Assembly: GCA_017555455.1 (NCBI GenBank)
Contig: JAFZGJ010000006.1
Location: 1-40,117 of the forward strand
Source: Lachnospiraceae bacterium
GTDB taxonomy: Bacteria > Bacillota > Clostridia > Lachnospirales > Lachnospiraceae
DNA length: 40,117 nucleotides
Direction: 5' to 3'
The position numbers were made by a program, and so were the translations under genes. Of this stretch, positions 33,372 to 40,117 are shown in pieces. Each line of letters starts with the position of its first letter. Within the stretch, counting starts at the first letter, position 1. The notes under the pieces are model-generated. The model was not told where the DNA came from. It saw only the letters and a program-made list of their open reading frames with translations, and did not search any database.

Positions 33372-34491
33372 ATCTTGGTAACCCCTCAAACATACCACCT
33401 AGGTACATCTTTTCTAAATTCTGAGCTTCACGAGGTTTAAAAGAAGAGATTCTTTTAACTTGGCTTCCGTCGGGACCTTTAAAAGTAACTAAATTTATTT
33501 GGTCTGGGCGGAAAACTGAATTTGAAATTAGGTTTGTATCATGTGATGTAATAAATAATTGAGAATATTCAGAGTTTTCCATAACAAACTTTACAATTTT
33601 CTCTGACAATTTATTGTGGAGACTATTACCAAATTCATCTATTATTAACATACCTGGTTTTTCAATAATATTAATAATTTGTGGTAACATATCTGCGAAT
33701 ACTTGGTTACCTTGGGATTCTTCATAAAATATGGTAGGAATAGGGAAATTATTGCGTTTGAAAAATATACTTTTTTGCCCAGAACCGAGTCGAAGATGAA
33801 GACCTTCCCCATGACTTTCGGAGCCATATTCCATGAAAAAATCATAATTAAAAATTTTAAGATAACTATTTAATTTGTCGATACCATTCTCTTCTGCATA
33901 TTTCGTTACACTTTTTCCGAAAGAAGCTGTTTTATTATATCCATCTATATAGTATGAATTGTGTAGATATTCCATAAGTTCGTGAAGAACAGGAGAGTGA
34001 GGAAATTTACCAGTATCAAAAGATGCGGTACGTAAAAATAAAGTTTCACCATCAAGTTTTTCTGCTATGATAGGTGTTTCTCCTATATACAATTCACCAT
34101 GAATACCGTTTCTAATTAAAATGTCTTTATTGTCTATAGTGAGATGTTCTGAAAGGGTTTTTGTTTGTACGTTATAACTGATAACGTAAGAAACTTTTTT
34201 TTCATTAAAAATAAATTCATATTCAACACAGGTAGAAGGTTTGGGGTTAAAGCAACAATGATATCTTCCAAAAGACACACCTTCTCCTTTAATCAATTTA
34301 ATAATAAATGCAATACCTTCTAAAGCATTTGATTTACCAGAAGCATTCGGTCCAATAACTAAAGCACCTTTTAAAACGTTATTATCTGATACATTTGAAG
34401 CAGATAAAATTGAGTATTTGGATGCAGTAAAATCAAATTCTGTTCTTTCTGAAAAAGATAGAAAATTAGTTAAATACATTTTTGTAAGCAT
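33358..34491 (-). CDS. AAA15/RloA-like ABC-type ATPase
   Basis: 377 aa. Walker A GPNASGKS at 47-54, signature-like EESQGNQ at ~258-263, Walker B GMLIIDEFG with catalytic Glu286, and the H-loop TSHDTN with His317. This is the SMC/RecF-like ATPase of the AAA_15/AAA_21 group found in abortive-infection systems. The N-terminus MYLTNFLSFSERTEFDF is also typical. GGAGGAAG precedes ATG 34491. With the downstream TOPRIM-like protein it should form a sensor-effector complex. No nuclease domain is fused to it, unlike OLD proteins. Confidence 0.85.
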   Translation of the reverse strand: MLTKMYLTNFLSFSERTEFDFTASKYSILSASNVSDNNVLKGALVIGPNASGKSNALEGIAFIIKLIKGEGVSFGRYHCCFNPKPSTCVEYEFIFNEKKVSYVISYNVQTKTLSEHLTIDNKDILIRNGIHGELYIGETPIIAEKLDGETLFLRTASFDTGKFPHSPVLHELMEYLHNSYYIDGYNKTASFGKSVTKYAEENGIDKLNSYLKIFNYDFFMEYGSESHGEGLHLRLGSGQKSIFFKRNNFPIPTIFYEESQGNQVFADMLPQIINIIEKPGMLIIDEFGNSLHNKLSEKIVKFVMENSEYSQLFITSHDTNLISNSVFRPDQINLVTFKGPDGSQVKRISSFKPREAQNLEKMYLGGMFEGLPRYEEI

Positions 34492-34514
34492 AGAAACTTC
34501 CTCCTTTAATAAAG

Positions 34515-34583
34515 ATGGTAACCTAAATTTATTAACGAGTCAATATTAAGTGTAATTTTTTTACACTTAATATTGACTCGTTA
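34515..34583 (-). promoter_or_regulatory. Promoter of the ATPase pair overlapped by a 23-bp perfect palindrome
   Basis: Arms 34533-34555 and 34561-34583 are exact inverted copies (TAACGAGTCAATATTAAG...) around TTTTT. On the - strand TTGACT (34543-34538) inside the left arm, 17 bases, then TACCAT (34520-34515) form a plausible promoter. No U-run follows the stem on either strand, so a terminator is unlikely; an operator or structured leader fits better. Confidence 0.5.
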
Positions 34584-34678
34584 TAAGTATGCGGCAGTTT
34601 TATTAAAAATACACAAAATATGAAGAAGTATTATAAAAAATATAAATACTTCAAAGGTCAAATGTATAAACGTGATAA

Positions 34679-35851
34679 CTATAATAGAGCTAATAATTTT
34701 TTCTTTTCAATAGCAAATTCTTCATTGGTAAGCAAACCATTATCGTACATAAGTTTTAATTTTTTGACTTTCTTTTCAAAATCAGTAGTATCATCATCTT
34801 TAGACTCAAGCATCTTATTAGAACTATTTTGGATTATTGCTTTTTGTTCTTCATGTTCGTGTTGCTTTAAAATATTTGTTTTTTCAATTTCAAGGACAAT
34901 ATCATATTTTTTCTCTGGTAAATGAGTTTGTAAAAAATTATATATATCCGCAGATAATTCAATATCTATGTATTGTTTTTTTATATCTGAATAATAATTT
35001 AGAATAACATTTCTATCGTCAATTTTTTGAACATCAGAAGAAATGTTAAAAGAGGTTTGCGGTAATGTTATATTCGTAGGTTGGTGAGATAAAATAGCCC
35101 CAGCAGCCATACCCATAGGACCAAATAAAAGACCACCTAAAAGAGTATTTCTTTTTGAAACAGTTCCACCGGTAATACTTCCGCCAAAACTTGAATATGA
35201 GCCGTTGATATCAGTAGTATAATGTATGGTTCCTGCTTTTTCGTAATAATGAATCTGAGAATATTTAATTTGAGCATTGCTTTCTTCTTGGGCAATACCA
35301 TCAACTCTTAAAAAATTTAAGTTTTTATCCTTATCCACATATATACAAGCAATGAATAAATCATCGTTTTGAATTAAATAATAAGGATTATTTTCTTTGT
35401 TTATATGAAAATGTAAGCAATTATTATAAAATTCTAAATATTTTTCTCTTTGTGATTTTTCTTCTAATAATCTTTGCTCTTGTAGTTCTAGTTCCTTTTG
35501 TTTAATTGATTCAGTAATATCTTTTTTATATTTTTCGATTATATCTATAGTTTCATTTGAATTGATTACATTGGGGAAATAGATTGTTTCTACATTTGAA
35601 TATAATGGATTAGTATAATCTAATTCAATACATCTATATCCGTTTATATATGTTGTTCCTATAGATTTAATGTTTTCATATGCAACTTTAAAAGGAAAAT
35701 CATAAAATTTTCCATCATAGCCTTTTTTGGCTCCAACACCTTCAATAGTTTTTGCATATATAAAAATAGTAATAGTATTAGTTTTTCCAAATCTACTGTT
35801 TTTATATTCTCCGGAAAAAGAAGAAATTAAGTTTTGTTCTACAAAAAGCAT
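34679..35851 (-). CDS. SHOCT-domain protein of unknown function
   Basis: 390 aa. The last ~30 residues (KVKKLKLMYDNGLLTNEEFAIEKKKLLAL) are a SHOCT domain. The first ~100 residues are beta-rich and PH-like (VAYENIKSIGTTYINGYRCIELDY). A charged coiled-coil follows (~110-140), and a Gly-rich hydrophobic patch, LLGGLLFGPMGMAAGAIL, lies at ~240-260. SHOCT with a Gly-rich helix is common in membrane-associated and defence-island proteins, role unclear. AGGAGG precedes ATG 35851. It lies directly upstream of the ATPase/nuclease pair on the same strand, separated by the palindrome. Confidence 0.6.
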   Translation of the reverse strand: MLFVEQNLISSFSGEYKNSRFGKTNTITIFIYAKTIEGVGAKKGYDGKFYDFPFKVAYENIKSIGTTYINGYRCIELDYTNPLYSNVETIYFPNVINSNETIDIIEKYKKDITESIKQKELELQEQRLLEEKSQREKYLEFYNNCLHFHINKENNPYYLIQNDDLFIACIYVDKDKNLNFLRVDGIAQEESNAQIKYSQIHYYEKAGTIHYTTDINGSYSSFGGSITGGTVSKRNTLLGGLLFGPMGMAAGAILSHQPTNITLPQTSFNISSDVQKIDDRNVILNYYSDIKKQYIDIELSADIYNFLQTHLPEKKYDIVLEIEKTNILKQHEHEEQKAIIQNSSNKMLESKDDDTTDFEKKVKKLKLMYDNGLLTNEEFAIEKKKLLALL

Positions 35852-36244
35852 TTTATAGCCTCCTAAAAATTATTATTGAATAAAGTTTATTACATATGAG
35901 AGATGAGTTGTATATTAATAAAAGAAAATTTATAGAGACTATTAGGAGTTTTTATTTTTGTCCGATACATATAATGTAAAAGAAAATTAAATGACAAACA
36001 GACAGATTAAACGACAAATTTTTAAGCGACAGAAAATCGCGTAGGACTTTGTCGTTTTTTGCGTTTTTGTAACTTTGGTAAAAATATGTTACCGAAATTT
36101 ATTACTGTTACATATTCAGCAAAATTTTTTCGGAAAGAAAAATCATAGGTTTTTAATGTGTTTTTACAGAGAAAACATAGTCAACGAATTAACTTAAGAA
36201 AGTTAACAGAGAAATGAGTAATTTTAGAAAGGGGATATGTTACC
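35852..36244. promoter_or_regulatory. Divergent intergenic region with operator-like repeats
   Basis: 393 bases between the divergent SHOCT and regulator genes, without a credible frame. ATATGTTACCG occurs twice as a direct repeat (36084, 36235), the second overlapping the GTG start of the regulator. GGTAA...TTACC (36077, 36089) and TTAACTT...AAGTTAA (36189, 36200) are inverted repeats. These look like binding sites for an element-encoded regulator. Confidence 0.45.
36009..36060 (+). terminator. Terminator-like hairpin upstream of the integrase operon
   Basis: AAACGACAAA (36009) pairs with TTTGTCGTTT (36048), followed by a T-run. An inner GCGA/TCGC pair shortens the loop. No + strand gene lies before it within the element, so it would end a leader transcript or small RNA. 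Confidence 0.5.
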
Positions 36245-36712
36245 GTGAATGTTACCAATCAGCAGAACGATTTAAAACAAGAAGTAACAAAACAAAGTTA
36301 TAGTTACTATTCGGAAGAGGAACTAAAGCAGTGTCTTAAAAGAGGAACTGTTACAGCAAATGCAATTCTGTCGCTTATAGAAGCTACTTTTCAAAAAGAG
36401 AAAGCAATTAATGAACTGACAGAAACAATCCATGCGTTGTCAGAAACCGTAGAAAAGCAGAGTAAACAATTAAAGGTATTAGAAGAAAAAATCTTAAAGA
36501 AACCGGGACGTAAAAGAGAGATTTTCTATTATATGTGTGAAGAACTTACAGATGAAAAAATTATCGAACTAATTAATAGCGGAGAATTTAAAACAGTAGG
36601 AGAAATGGAAAAAGAAGTTGGAGCAAAGAAAAATCAACTTAGGAACCGTTATGTAAGAGCTAAAGAGAAACAAATGAAAGAAAGGAAGTTGAAGAAAATT
36701 GGAAATAATTAG
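36245..36712 (+). CDS. Coiled-coil, DNA-binding-like regulator preceding the integrase
   Basis: 155 aa. A helix at 25-45 is followed by a leucine-rich coiled coil (~45-90, KAINELTETIHALSETVEKQSKQLKVLEEKI), then KKPGRKRE, an AT-hook-like basic turn, and a helix-turn-helix-like segment (FKTVGEMEKEVGAKKNQLRNRYVRAKEK). It may be the directionality factor or repressor of the element. GTG 36245 has AGAAAGGGGAT nine bases upstream and lies inside a repeated ATATGTTACCG site, suggesting autoregulation. Its end overlaps the integrase start by 14 bases. Confidence 0.55.
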   Translation: MNVTNQQNDLKQEVTKQSYSYYSEEELKQCLKRGTVTANAILSLIEATFQKEKAINELTETIHALSETVEKQSKQLKVLEEKILKKPGRKREIFYYMCEELTDEKIIELINSGEFKTVGEMEKEVGAKKNQLRNRYVRAKEKQMKERKLKKIGNN

Positions 36713-38075
36713 ACCAATAGTACAGGAGTGGTGCATTCCTCAACAATATACTGCATCACCGGAAATTATTAAAAATTGCTTGCAGGAAGTATTAGAAGAA
36801 GGTATCCTAAAGTCACAAGTCAGCGCTCCGGTGAATGATGAGGATATGACTAAGAAACAGAGAGAAAATATTATCAAAAAACATATGGAGCAATACACAA
36901 CTAAATATTACGAGTCAGACAATAGATGGCATTCTTTTTTGCCGGATGAAAAACATCCACGCAAAATGAAACCGATTGCAAAGAGAAAATGGGAAGATTT
37001 GGAACAGGTAATTGTGGACTATTATATGCAGCAGGAACAGAGTGAAAAACGTAAGAAAATGACTTTGCGTACTCTTTATCCAGAATGGTTTTCGTACAAG
37101 TGGCAAGATACCAATAATTCCAGTTATATGAACCATATTGATTACGATTGGAAGAGATTTTATGAAGATGATAGCATTATTAACCGCCCGATAGTAGAGT
37201 TTACAACGTTGGAACTTAAGAATTGGGCAAGAGGTAAGATTATTTCAGAAAAGCTAACGAAAAAAGTCTATTATAATATGGCTGTTATTATCAGACAGAG
37301 TCTTGAATATCTTGTGGAACGTGGAGAATTAACGACGAATCCATTCTCGGCTTTTAAAATTAATCCTTCTTTATTTACACCGGTAGAGGAAAAGGAAGCG
37401 GAATATGAAGTGTTTAGTGAGGAAGAAGAGCAACGGATAAAAGAATATGCGTTGCAAGATTTTGAACGGAACACAGAACTTACGACAGCTTTAGCGGTAG
37501 TATTGAACTTTTCTTTGGGATTGCGTGTTGGAGAATTGGTTGCATTAAAATGGAAAGATTTGAAAGGTTCATATTTACATATCAGACGTATGGAGCAAAA
37601 ACAGTATGAACAAAGTGCAGAGAAAAAATGGCACTATGATATTTCCGTAGTAGAACATACAAAATCAGATGCAGGCTATCGAACTATTTATGTGGTTTCT
37701 TCGGCATTAGAAGTCTTTGAAAAGATAAAGGATGCAAATTTGAAAAGAGGATTTTCCTGCAGTGCAGAAGATTATATTTTCATATATCGTGGTAAGAGAA
37801 TAACATCTCAATCAATAGATAAGAAGTACACCAGATATTGCAAGGAATTGGGATTTGTGAAAAAGGGAAATCATAAGACTCGTAAAACATGCCTGACAAA
37901 GATTGCAGATAACCCAAACATTAATTTGAAAGATGCAATGCAGTTTGGTGGGCATAGAGACGTACAGACGTATATCAAGCATTATTGTTTTTCGCGTTAT
38001 TCAGATGAACAGAAGAGAAATGAGCTTGAAAAAACACTAAATGTTAATTCAAAAGAAGAGTGTAAAAAAGTGTAA
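36699..38075 (+). CDS. int: Tyrosine recombinase (integrase)
   Basis: 458 aa. The C-terminal catalytic domain has Arg276 (LGLRVGELVALKW), Lys322 (HTKSDAG), His392/Arg395 (NHKTRKT), His419 (GGHRD) and probable nucleophile Tyr429 (YIKHY). A SAM-like core-binding domain covers ~120-215, and the first 115 residues probably form an arm-binding region. TTG 36699 is used, with AAAGGAAG about eleven bases upstream, in overlap with the preceding gene. It lies at the right end of unit 2, 80 bases before att copy 3, as expected for a tRNA-targeting integrase. Confidence 0.93.
   Translation: MEIIRPIVQEWCIPQQYTASPEIIKNCLQEVLEEGILKSQVSAPVNDEDMTKKQRENIIKKHMEQYTTKYYESDNRWHSFLPDEKHPRKMKPIAKRKWEDLEQVIVDYYMQQEQSEKRKKMTLRTLYPEWFSYKWQDTNNSSYMNHIDYDWKRFYEDDSIINRPIVEFTTLELKNWARGKIISEKLTKKVYYNMAVIIRQSLEYLVERGELTTNPFSAFKINPSLFTPVEEKEAEYEVFSEEEEQRIKEYALQDFERNTELTTALAVVLNFSLGLRVGELVALKWKDLKGSYLHIRRMEQKQYEQSAEKKWHYDISVVEHTKSDAGYRTIYVVSSALEVFEKIKDANLKRGFSCSAEDYIFIYRGKRITSQSIDKKYTRYCKELGFVKKGNHKTRKTCLTKIADNPNINLKDAMQFGGHRDVQTYIKHYCFSRYSDEQKRNELEKTLNVNSKEECKKV
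36816..36831. repeat. 16-bp inverted copy of a unit 2 left-end sequence inside int
   Basis: CAAGTCAGCGCTCCGG here is the exact reverse complement of 32546-32561 near the left att. An AGCGCT palindrome forms its core. Confidence 0.5.
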
Positions 38076-38095
38076 ACAGTTTACACTTAATTTTT
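38068..38095 (+). terminator. Palindrome/terminator overlapping the int stop codon
   Basis: AAGTGTAAAC-A-GTTTACACTT followed by AATTTTT. It may end int transcription, and its GTGTAAA half-sites recur near the left end of the element (32567-32584), so it may also be a recombinase arm site. Confidence 0.55.
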
Positions 38096-38111
38096 GTACG
38101 CACCGGAACAT

Positions 38112-38144
38112 AAAAAAATGCGATAAACATAACGTTTATCGCAT
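38112..38144 (-). terminator. - strand terminator behind att copy 3
   Basis: ATGCGATAAAC and GTTTATCGCAT form an 11-bp stem with a five-base loop, and the A-run at 38112-38118 supplies U's on the - strand. It lies just downstream of the tRNA-like fragment, like its counterparts at copies 1 and 2. Confidence 0.8.
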
Positions 38145-38150
38145 CAATGA

Positions 38151-38176
38151 TTACTGCGGAAGATGGGACTTGAACA
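38151..38176 (-). repeat. att copy 3 (right end of unit 2)
   Basis: A 26-base perfect match to copy 2. The sequence to the right differs (CCGGAATCCGTG) until a shared CTTATAAAA block, so another element begins here. Confidence 0.8.
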
Positions 38177-38330
38177 CCGGAATCCGTGTGAAAAACCTTA
38201 TAAAATAAGGATTTTTGAAGTAAGCCTATAAAAAGTGAACATAAAAGTGAACAAAGAGAGAAAGGAGAATCCTGAACGTACGCCACTAGATTTATGATTG
38301 ATTTATATAAGAAAGAAAATAAAGAAGTTT

Positions 38331-38370
38331 AAGAAGCACCGATTTCATCCGGAAGTCAGTGCTTCTTTTT
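38331..38370 (+). terminator. Terminator in the 38177-38521 gap
   Basis: AAGAAGCAC (38331) pairs with GTGCTTCTT (38359), followed by TTT. The rest of this 345-base gap holds the AAGTGAACA repeats and only very short frames (12-16 codons), with no supportable gene. Confidence 0.7.
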
Positions 38371-38521
38371 ATGCCATACCGAACCGTGAAAAACTCTAAT
38401 TTTCACCAAATATCTTCTTGCACTTCGTCAGCAGATTTCCATATTCCATTCTGGTACAATCCCCCTCACCTTAAAGAAAGGGCAATAAGAAAAGAGGAAA
38501 GTGCAGGAGGATAACGGAGAA

Positions 38522-39457
38522 ATGCAGAAAGAAGTATTTATCAATTTCGTATCAGAAAGATTACAAGACATCACAGGTTATGAGGTAAGAGTCCACGAGG
38601 TACCCAAGAACAACGGATTAGTTTTAACAGGCTTAACAATCGTAAGGGAGAATAGAAACGCATACCCAACAATTTATCTGGATAACTATTACGAAGATTA
38701 CCAAGCAGGACGTGACATGGAAAGTATAGTCAGAGAAATCAAAAGAACCGATGAAAAATATCAAGTTGCCGAGGATTTTGATATCGCTTGCTTTACAGAC
38801 TTTAACAAGGTCAAAGCCAACTTATATTATAAAATCATAAATCTCGAAGCAAACAGCGAAAGATTACAAAACATACCCCACAAACCAATCTTAGACTTTG
38901 CCAAGGTTTATTATGTTGAGATTAAAAATGAAATACTGGGAAACGGAACAATCCTCATAGCCAACGAACATATGAAGCAATGGGGCGTAACAGCGGAGGA
39001 GTTGGATACAATAGCCACAGCAAATACCGAGATAAAGTTACACCCATCAGTAAGAGAAATGAGCGAGATCATCAATCTTAAGTTATCTGAAATGTTAGGA
39101 GATATGAAGGAAGATGGTGAAGTACCAGAAGATGCAACCATGCCTGATTTAAGCCATATTCAATACCCCGATATGTATGTGGTAAGTAATCAAAAAGGTT
39201 ATTATGGTGCAACTACATTGGTTTACAAAGGATTTTTAAAAGTAGCATCTGAAGTAGTTGAGGATGACTTAGTAATCTTTCCAAGTTCAATCCACGAATT
39301 TATATTTATGCCAGCCAATACAGTAGAACGGGATTACCACGAATTAAAAGAAATTGTAGAATCAATCAATGCCACTGCCTTAGACAAGGAAGAATTTCTA
39401 TCCAACAATGTATATTTTTACAATAGATTCACAGATGAATTAACAATCATCGACTAA
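38522..39457 (+). CDS. DUF5688 family protein
   Basis: 311 aa from ATG 38522, with AGGAGG eleven bases upstream; the frame opens at GTG 38501, but that would place the site inside the gene. The family pattern is visible: FVSERLQDITGYEVRVHEVPKNNG, PTIYLDNYYEDYQAGRDMESIVREI, VKANLYYKIINLEAN, LPHKPILDFAKVYYV-like (here IPHKPILDFAKVYYV), and YPDMYVVSNQKGYYGA. Function unknown; it is typical of Lachnospiraceae genomes and mobile elements. No membrane segment or catalytic motif is seen. It ends in a clear terminator. Confidence 0.85.
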   Translation: MQKEVFINFVSERLQDITGYEVRVHEVPKNNGLVLTGLTIVRENRNAYPTIYLDNYYEDYQAGRDMESIVREIKRTDEKYQVAEDFDIACFTDFNKVKANLYYKIINLEANSERLQNIPHKPILDFAKVYYVEIKNEILGNGTILIANEHMKQWGVTAEELDTIATANTEIKLHPSVREMSEIINLKLSEMLGDMKEDGEVPEDATMPDLSHIQYPDMYVVSNQKGYYGATTLVYKGFLKVASEVVEDDLVIFPSSIHEFIFMPANTVERDYHELKEIVESINATALDKEEFLSNNVYFYNRFTDELTIID

Positions 39458-39463
39458 ATTAGT

Positions 39464-39497
39464 GCCACTATCATCAACTGGTGATAGTGGCTTTTTT
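39464..39497 (+). terminator. Terminator after DUF5688
   Basis: GCCACTATCA (39464) and TGATAGTGGC (39482) form a 10-bp stem, followed by TTTTTT. Confidence 0.9.
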
Positions 39498-39536
39498 ACC
39501 GAAATACCGCTTGCAACTACACCTCCAAAAAGGCAG

Positions 39537-39578
39537 CACTCTCACCAATTTCAGCAATGTAACCCCGTCTATTACGTC
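39537..39578 (+). repeat. Cassette leader repeat, copy 1
   Basis: CAGCACTCTCACCAA, a variable middle, then CCCCGTCTATTA. It recurs about 540 bases later (40077), each time behind a terminator. Confidence 0.7.
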
Positions 39579-39642
39579 AATAGAAATTAAAATACATCAG
39601 CGTTTTAATGTAAATAGAAGTTAAGGAAAGGGGTTGCCAAAG

Positions 39643-39753
39643 ATGAAAGAGAGAGTGCTTTATTGGTTAAGAAAAACAGTAAAACGGAATAAACATTGTA
39701 AGTGCTTATGTCTGACTTGCGAGTATTACGACTTATGCAAAATGGATAATTAA
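39643..39753 (+). CDS. 36-aa Cys-rich small protein
   Basis: ATG 39643 after AGGAAAGGGG, stop 39751. The product is MKERVLYWLRKTVKRNKHCK..., with Cys residues arranged CKCLCLTCEYYDLC, possibly a small metal-binding knuckle. Similar short Cys proteins occur on Firmicute mobile elements, as I recall. Function unknown. Confidence 0.6.
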   Translation: MKERVLYWLRKTVKRNKHCKCLCLTCEYYDLCKMDN

Positions 39754-39761
39754 GAAATATG

Positions 39762-39800
39762 GGGCATCACTCCCAATAAGGGATGATGCCCACCGTTTTT
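39762..39800 (+). terminator. Terminator or attenuator before the 64-aa gene
   Basis: GGGCATCA-C-TCCC pairs with GGGA-TGATGCCC (39780-39791) with one bulged C, followed by ACCGTTTTT. Confidence 0.8.
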
Positions 39801-39820
39801 AAAACAGGAGGAAAATAGGA

Positions 39821-40015
39821 ATGAGTAAACCAGTATGTAACTTGATTGAACAGGATGGAAATATTTTTAATTTAATGGGAATTGTAGGAAGAACATTAAG
39901 ACAAAATGACCTGCCGGAACAAGCAGATGAAATGTCCAGACGAATCATAGGAGGCGAAGCCCAAAGCTATCCGCAGGCTTTAGCAATCCTTAGGGAATAT
40001 GTGGATATAGTTTAA
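39821..40015 (+). CDS. 64-aa conserved small protein of mobile elements
   Basis: ATG 39821 follows CAGGAGGAAAATAGG. The protein (MSKPVCNLIEQDGNIFNLMG..., then MSRRIIGGEAQSYPQALAIL) is a compact helical type that I recall from Firmicute integrative elements and phages; function unknown. It is followed by a hairpin and a second leader repeat, so it forms one cassette of an array. Confidence 0.75.
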   Translation: MSKPVCNLIEQDGNIFNLMGIVGRTLRQNDLPEQADEMSRRIIGGEAQSYPQALAILREYVDIV

Positions 40016-40025
40016 ATTACATCAG

Positions 40026-40050
40026 ACACCGTCCAAAGTGGCGGTGTTTT
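40026..40050 (+). terminator. Weak terminator after the 64-aa gene
   Basis: ACACCG (40026) pairs with CGGTGT (40042), followed by TTT. The stem is short. Confidence 0.55.
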
Positions 40051-40076
40051 CCCTTGTAAATACACTCGGAATTTTA

Positions 40077-40117
40077 CAGCACTCTCACCAAATTCGTTGA
40101 CGTATCCCCGTCTATTA
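40077..40117 (+). repeat. Cassette leader repeat, copy 2 (cut by window edge)
   Basis: CAGCACTCTCACCAA at 40077 and CCCCGTCTATTA at the window end match copy 1 at 39537; the middle differs. Confidence 0.7.

Larger units (their letters stand above)
32482..38176. mobile_element. Unit 2: 5.7-kb integrated element with tyrosine recombinase and defence-like cargo
   Basis: Flanked by 26-bp perfect direct repeats (32482-32507, 38151-38176) that include the tRNA 3' end. It contains, left to right, the TOPRIM-like gene, the AAA ATPase, the SHOCT protein, the coiled-coil regulator and the integrase. GTGTAAA-type repeats lie near both ends (32567-32584, 38059-38088). No conjugation, capsid or replication gene is present, so it is a small site-specific integrative island. 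Confidence 0.75.
38151..40117. mobile_element. Unit 3: start of a further integrated element, open to the right
   Basis: Begins at att copy 3. Its left end resembles that of unit 2: CTTATAAAA at a similar distance, then paired repeats (AAGTGAACA at 38236 and again at 38248). It carries DUF5688 and small cassette-like genes typical of Firmicute integrative elements. No integrase or far att is in the window. Confidence 0.45.

Noticed and set aside
34533-34583. Rho-independent terminator
   Set aside because: The stem is AT-rich and not followed by a U-run on either strand.
38281-38332. Very short frames in the gap before DUF5688
   Set aside because: Frames of 12-16 codons without convincing ribosome sites; nothing supports expression.

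Overview
The window looks like a low-G+C Gram-positive anaerobe of the Clostridia, most likely a Lachnospiraceae-type gut bacterium. The reasons are AT-rich codon use, strong AGGAGG-type ribosome binding sites, a class B sortase, and a DUF5688 gene of the kind common in that family. No rRNA or intact tRNA is present, so the genus cannot be fixed.

Region 1 (1-15784, all + strand) is the structural operon of a contractile injection system (CIS, phage-tail-like). It holds a sheath cut by the left edge, a tube protein, a tail-assembly protein, a DUF6760-like domain, a second tube-family protein with an RxW-repeat tail, a 665-aa coiled-coil protein (tape-measure candidate), two CIS_tube proteins, a gpD-like hub, a gpV-like spike, gp25, two baseplate J-like proteins and a tail-protein-I-like wedge. 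The assembly gene ends in an A_AAT_TTT slippery heptamer and the DUF6760-like domain lies open in the -1 frame, so a programmed frameshift of the lambda G/GT kind is likely. Capsid, terminase and lysis genes are absent. The AAA+ ATPase, PAAR tip, fibre and tail terminator are also not seen and may lie to the left.

Region 2 (15847-24577, + strand) follows directly. It is a partner-switching cassette: a STAS antagonist, an RsbW-like kinase and two membrane sensor-HAMP-PP2C (SpoIIE-type) phosphatases. Interleaved are a GH3-family adenylating enzyme, a 603-aa Gln-rich/coiled-coil protein of unknown function (cargo candidate) and a GNAT protein. I infer that an extracytoplasmic signal controls the CIS through phosphorylation of the STAS protein. 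No sigma factor is visible, so the kinase target is open.

Region 3 (24582-31470) is ordinary accessory chromosome. It has a bidirectional terminator, then on the - strand a sortase B / DUF4234 zinc-ribbon membrane protein / DUF2752 operon with a good promoter, an ElaA-like GNAT, and a SIS-domain / ceramidase-like pair that is visibly richer in G+C than its surroundings. gldA (+ strand) closes the region.

Region 4 (31479-40117) is an array of integrated elements. Three direct copies of a tRNA 3' end (probably tRNA-Leu, read on the - strand), each followed by a - strand terminator hairpin, mark the junctions at 31479, 32486 and 38155. Unit 1 (about 1 kb) holds only a zeta-like kinase and a 59-aa partner. 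Unit 2 (about 5.7 kb) holds an AAA ATPase/TOPRIM-like pair, a SHOCT-domain protein, a coiled-coil regulator and a tyrosine recombinase. Unit 3 begins at 38155 and runs off the right edge with DUF5688 and small cassette-like genes separated by hairpins and a repeated leader. This looks like a defence/mobile island built by successive integration at one tRNA site.
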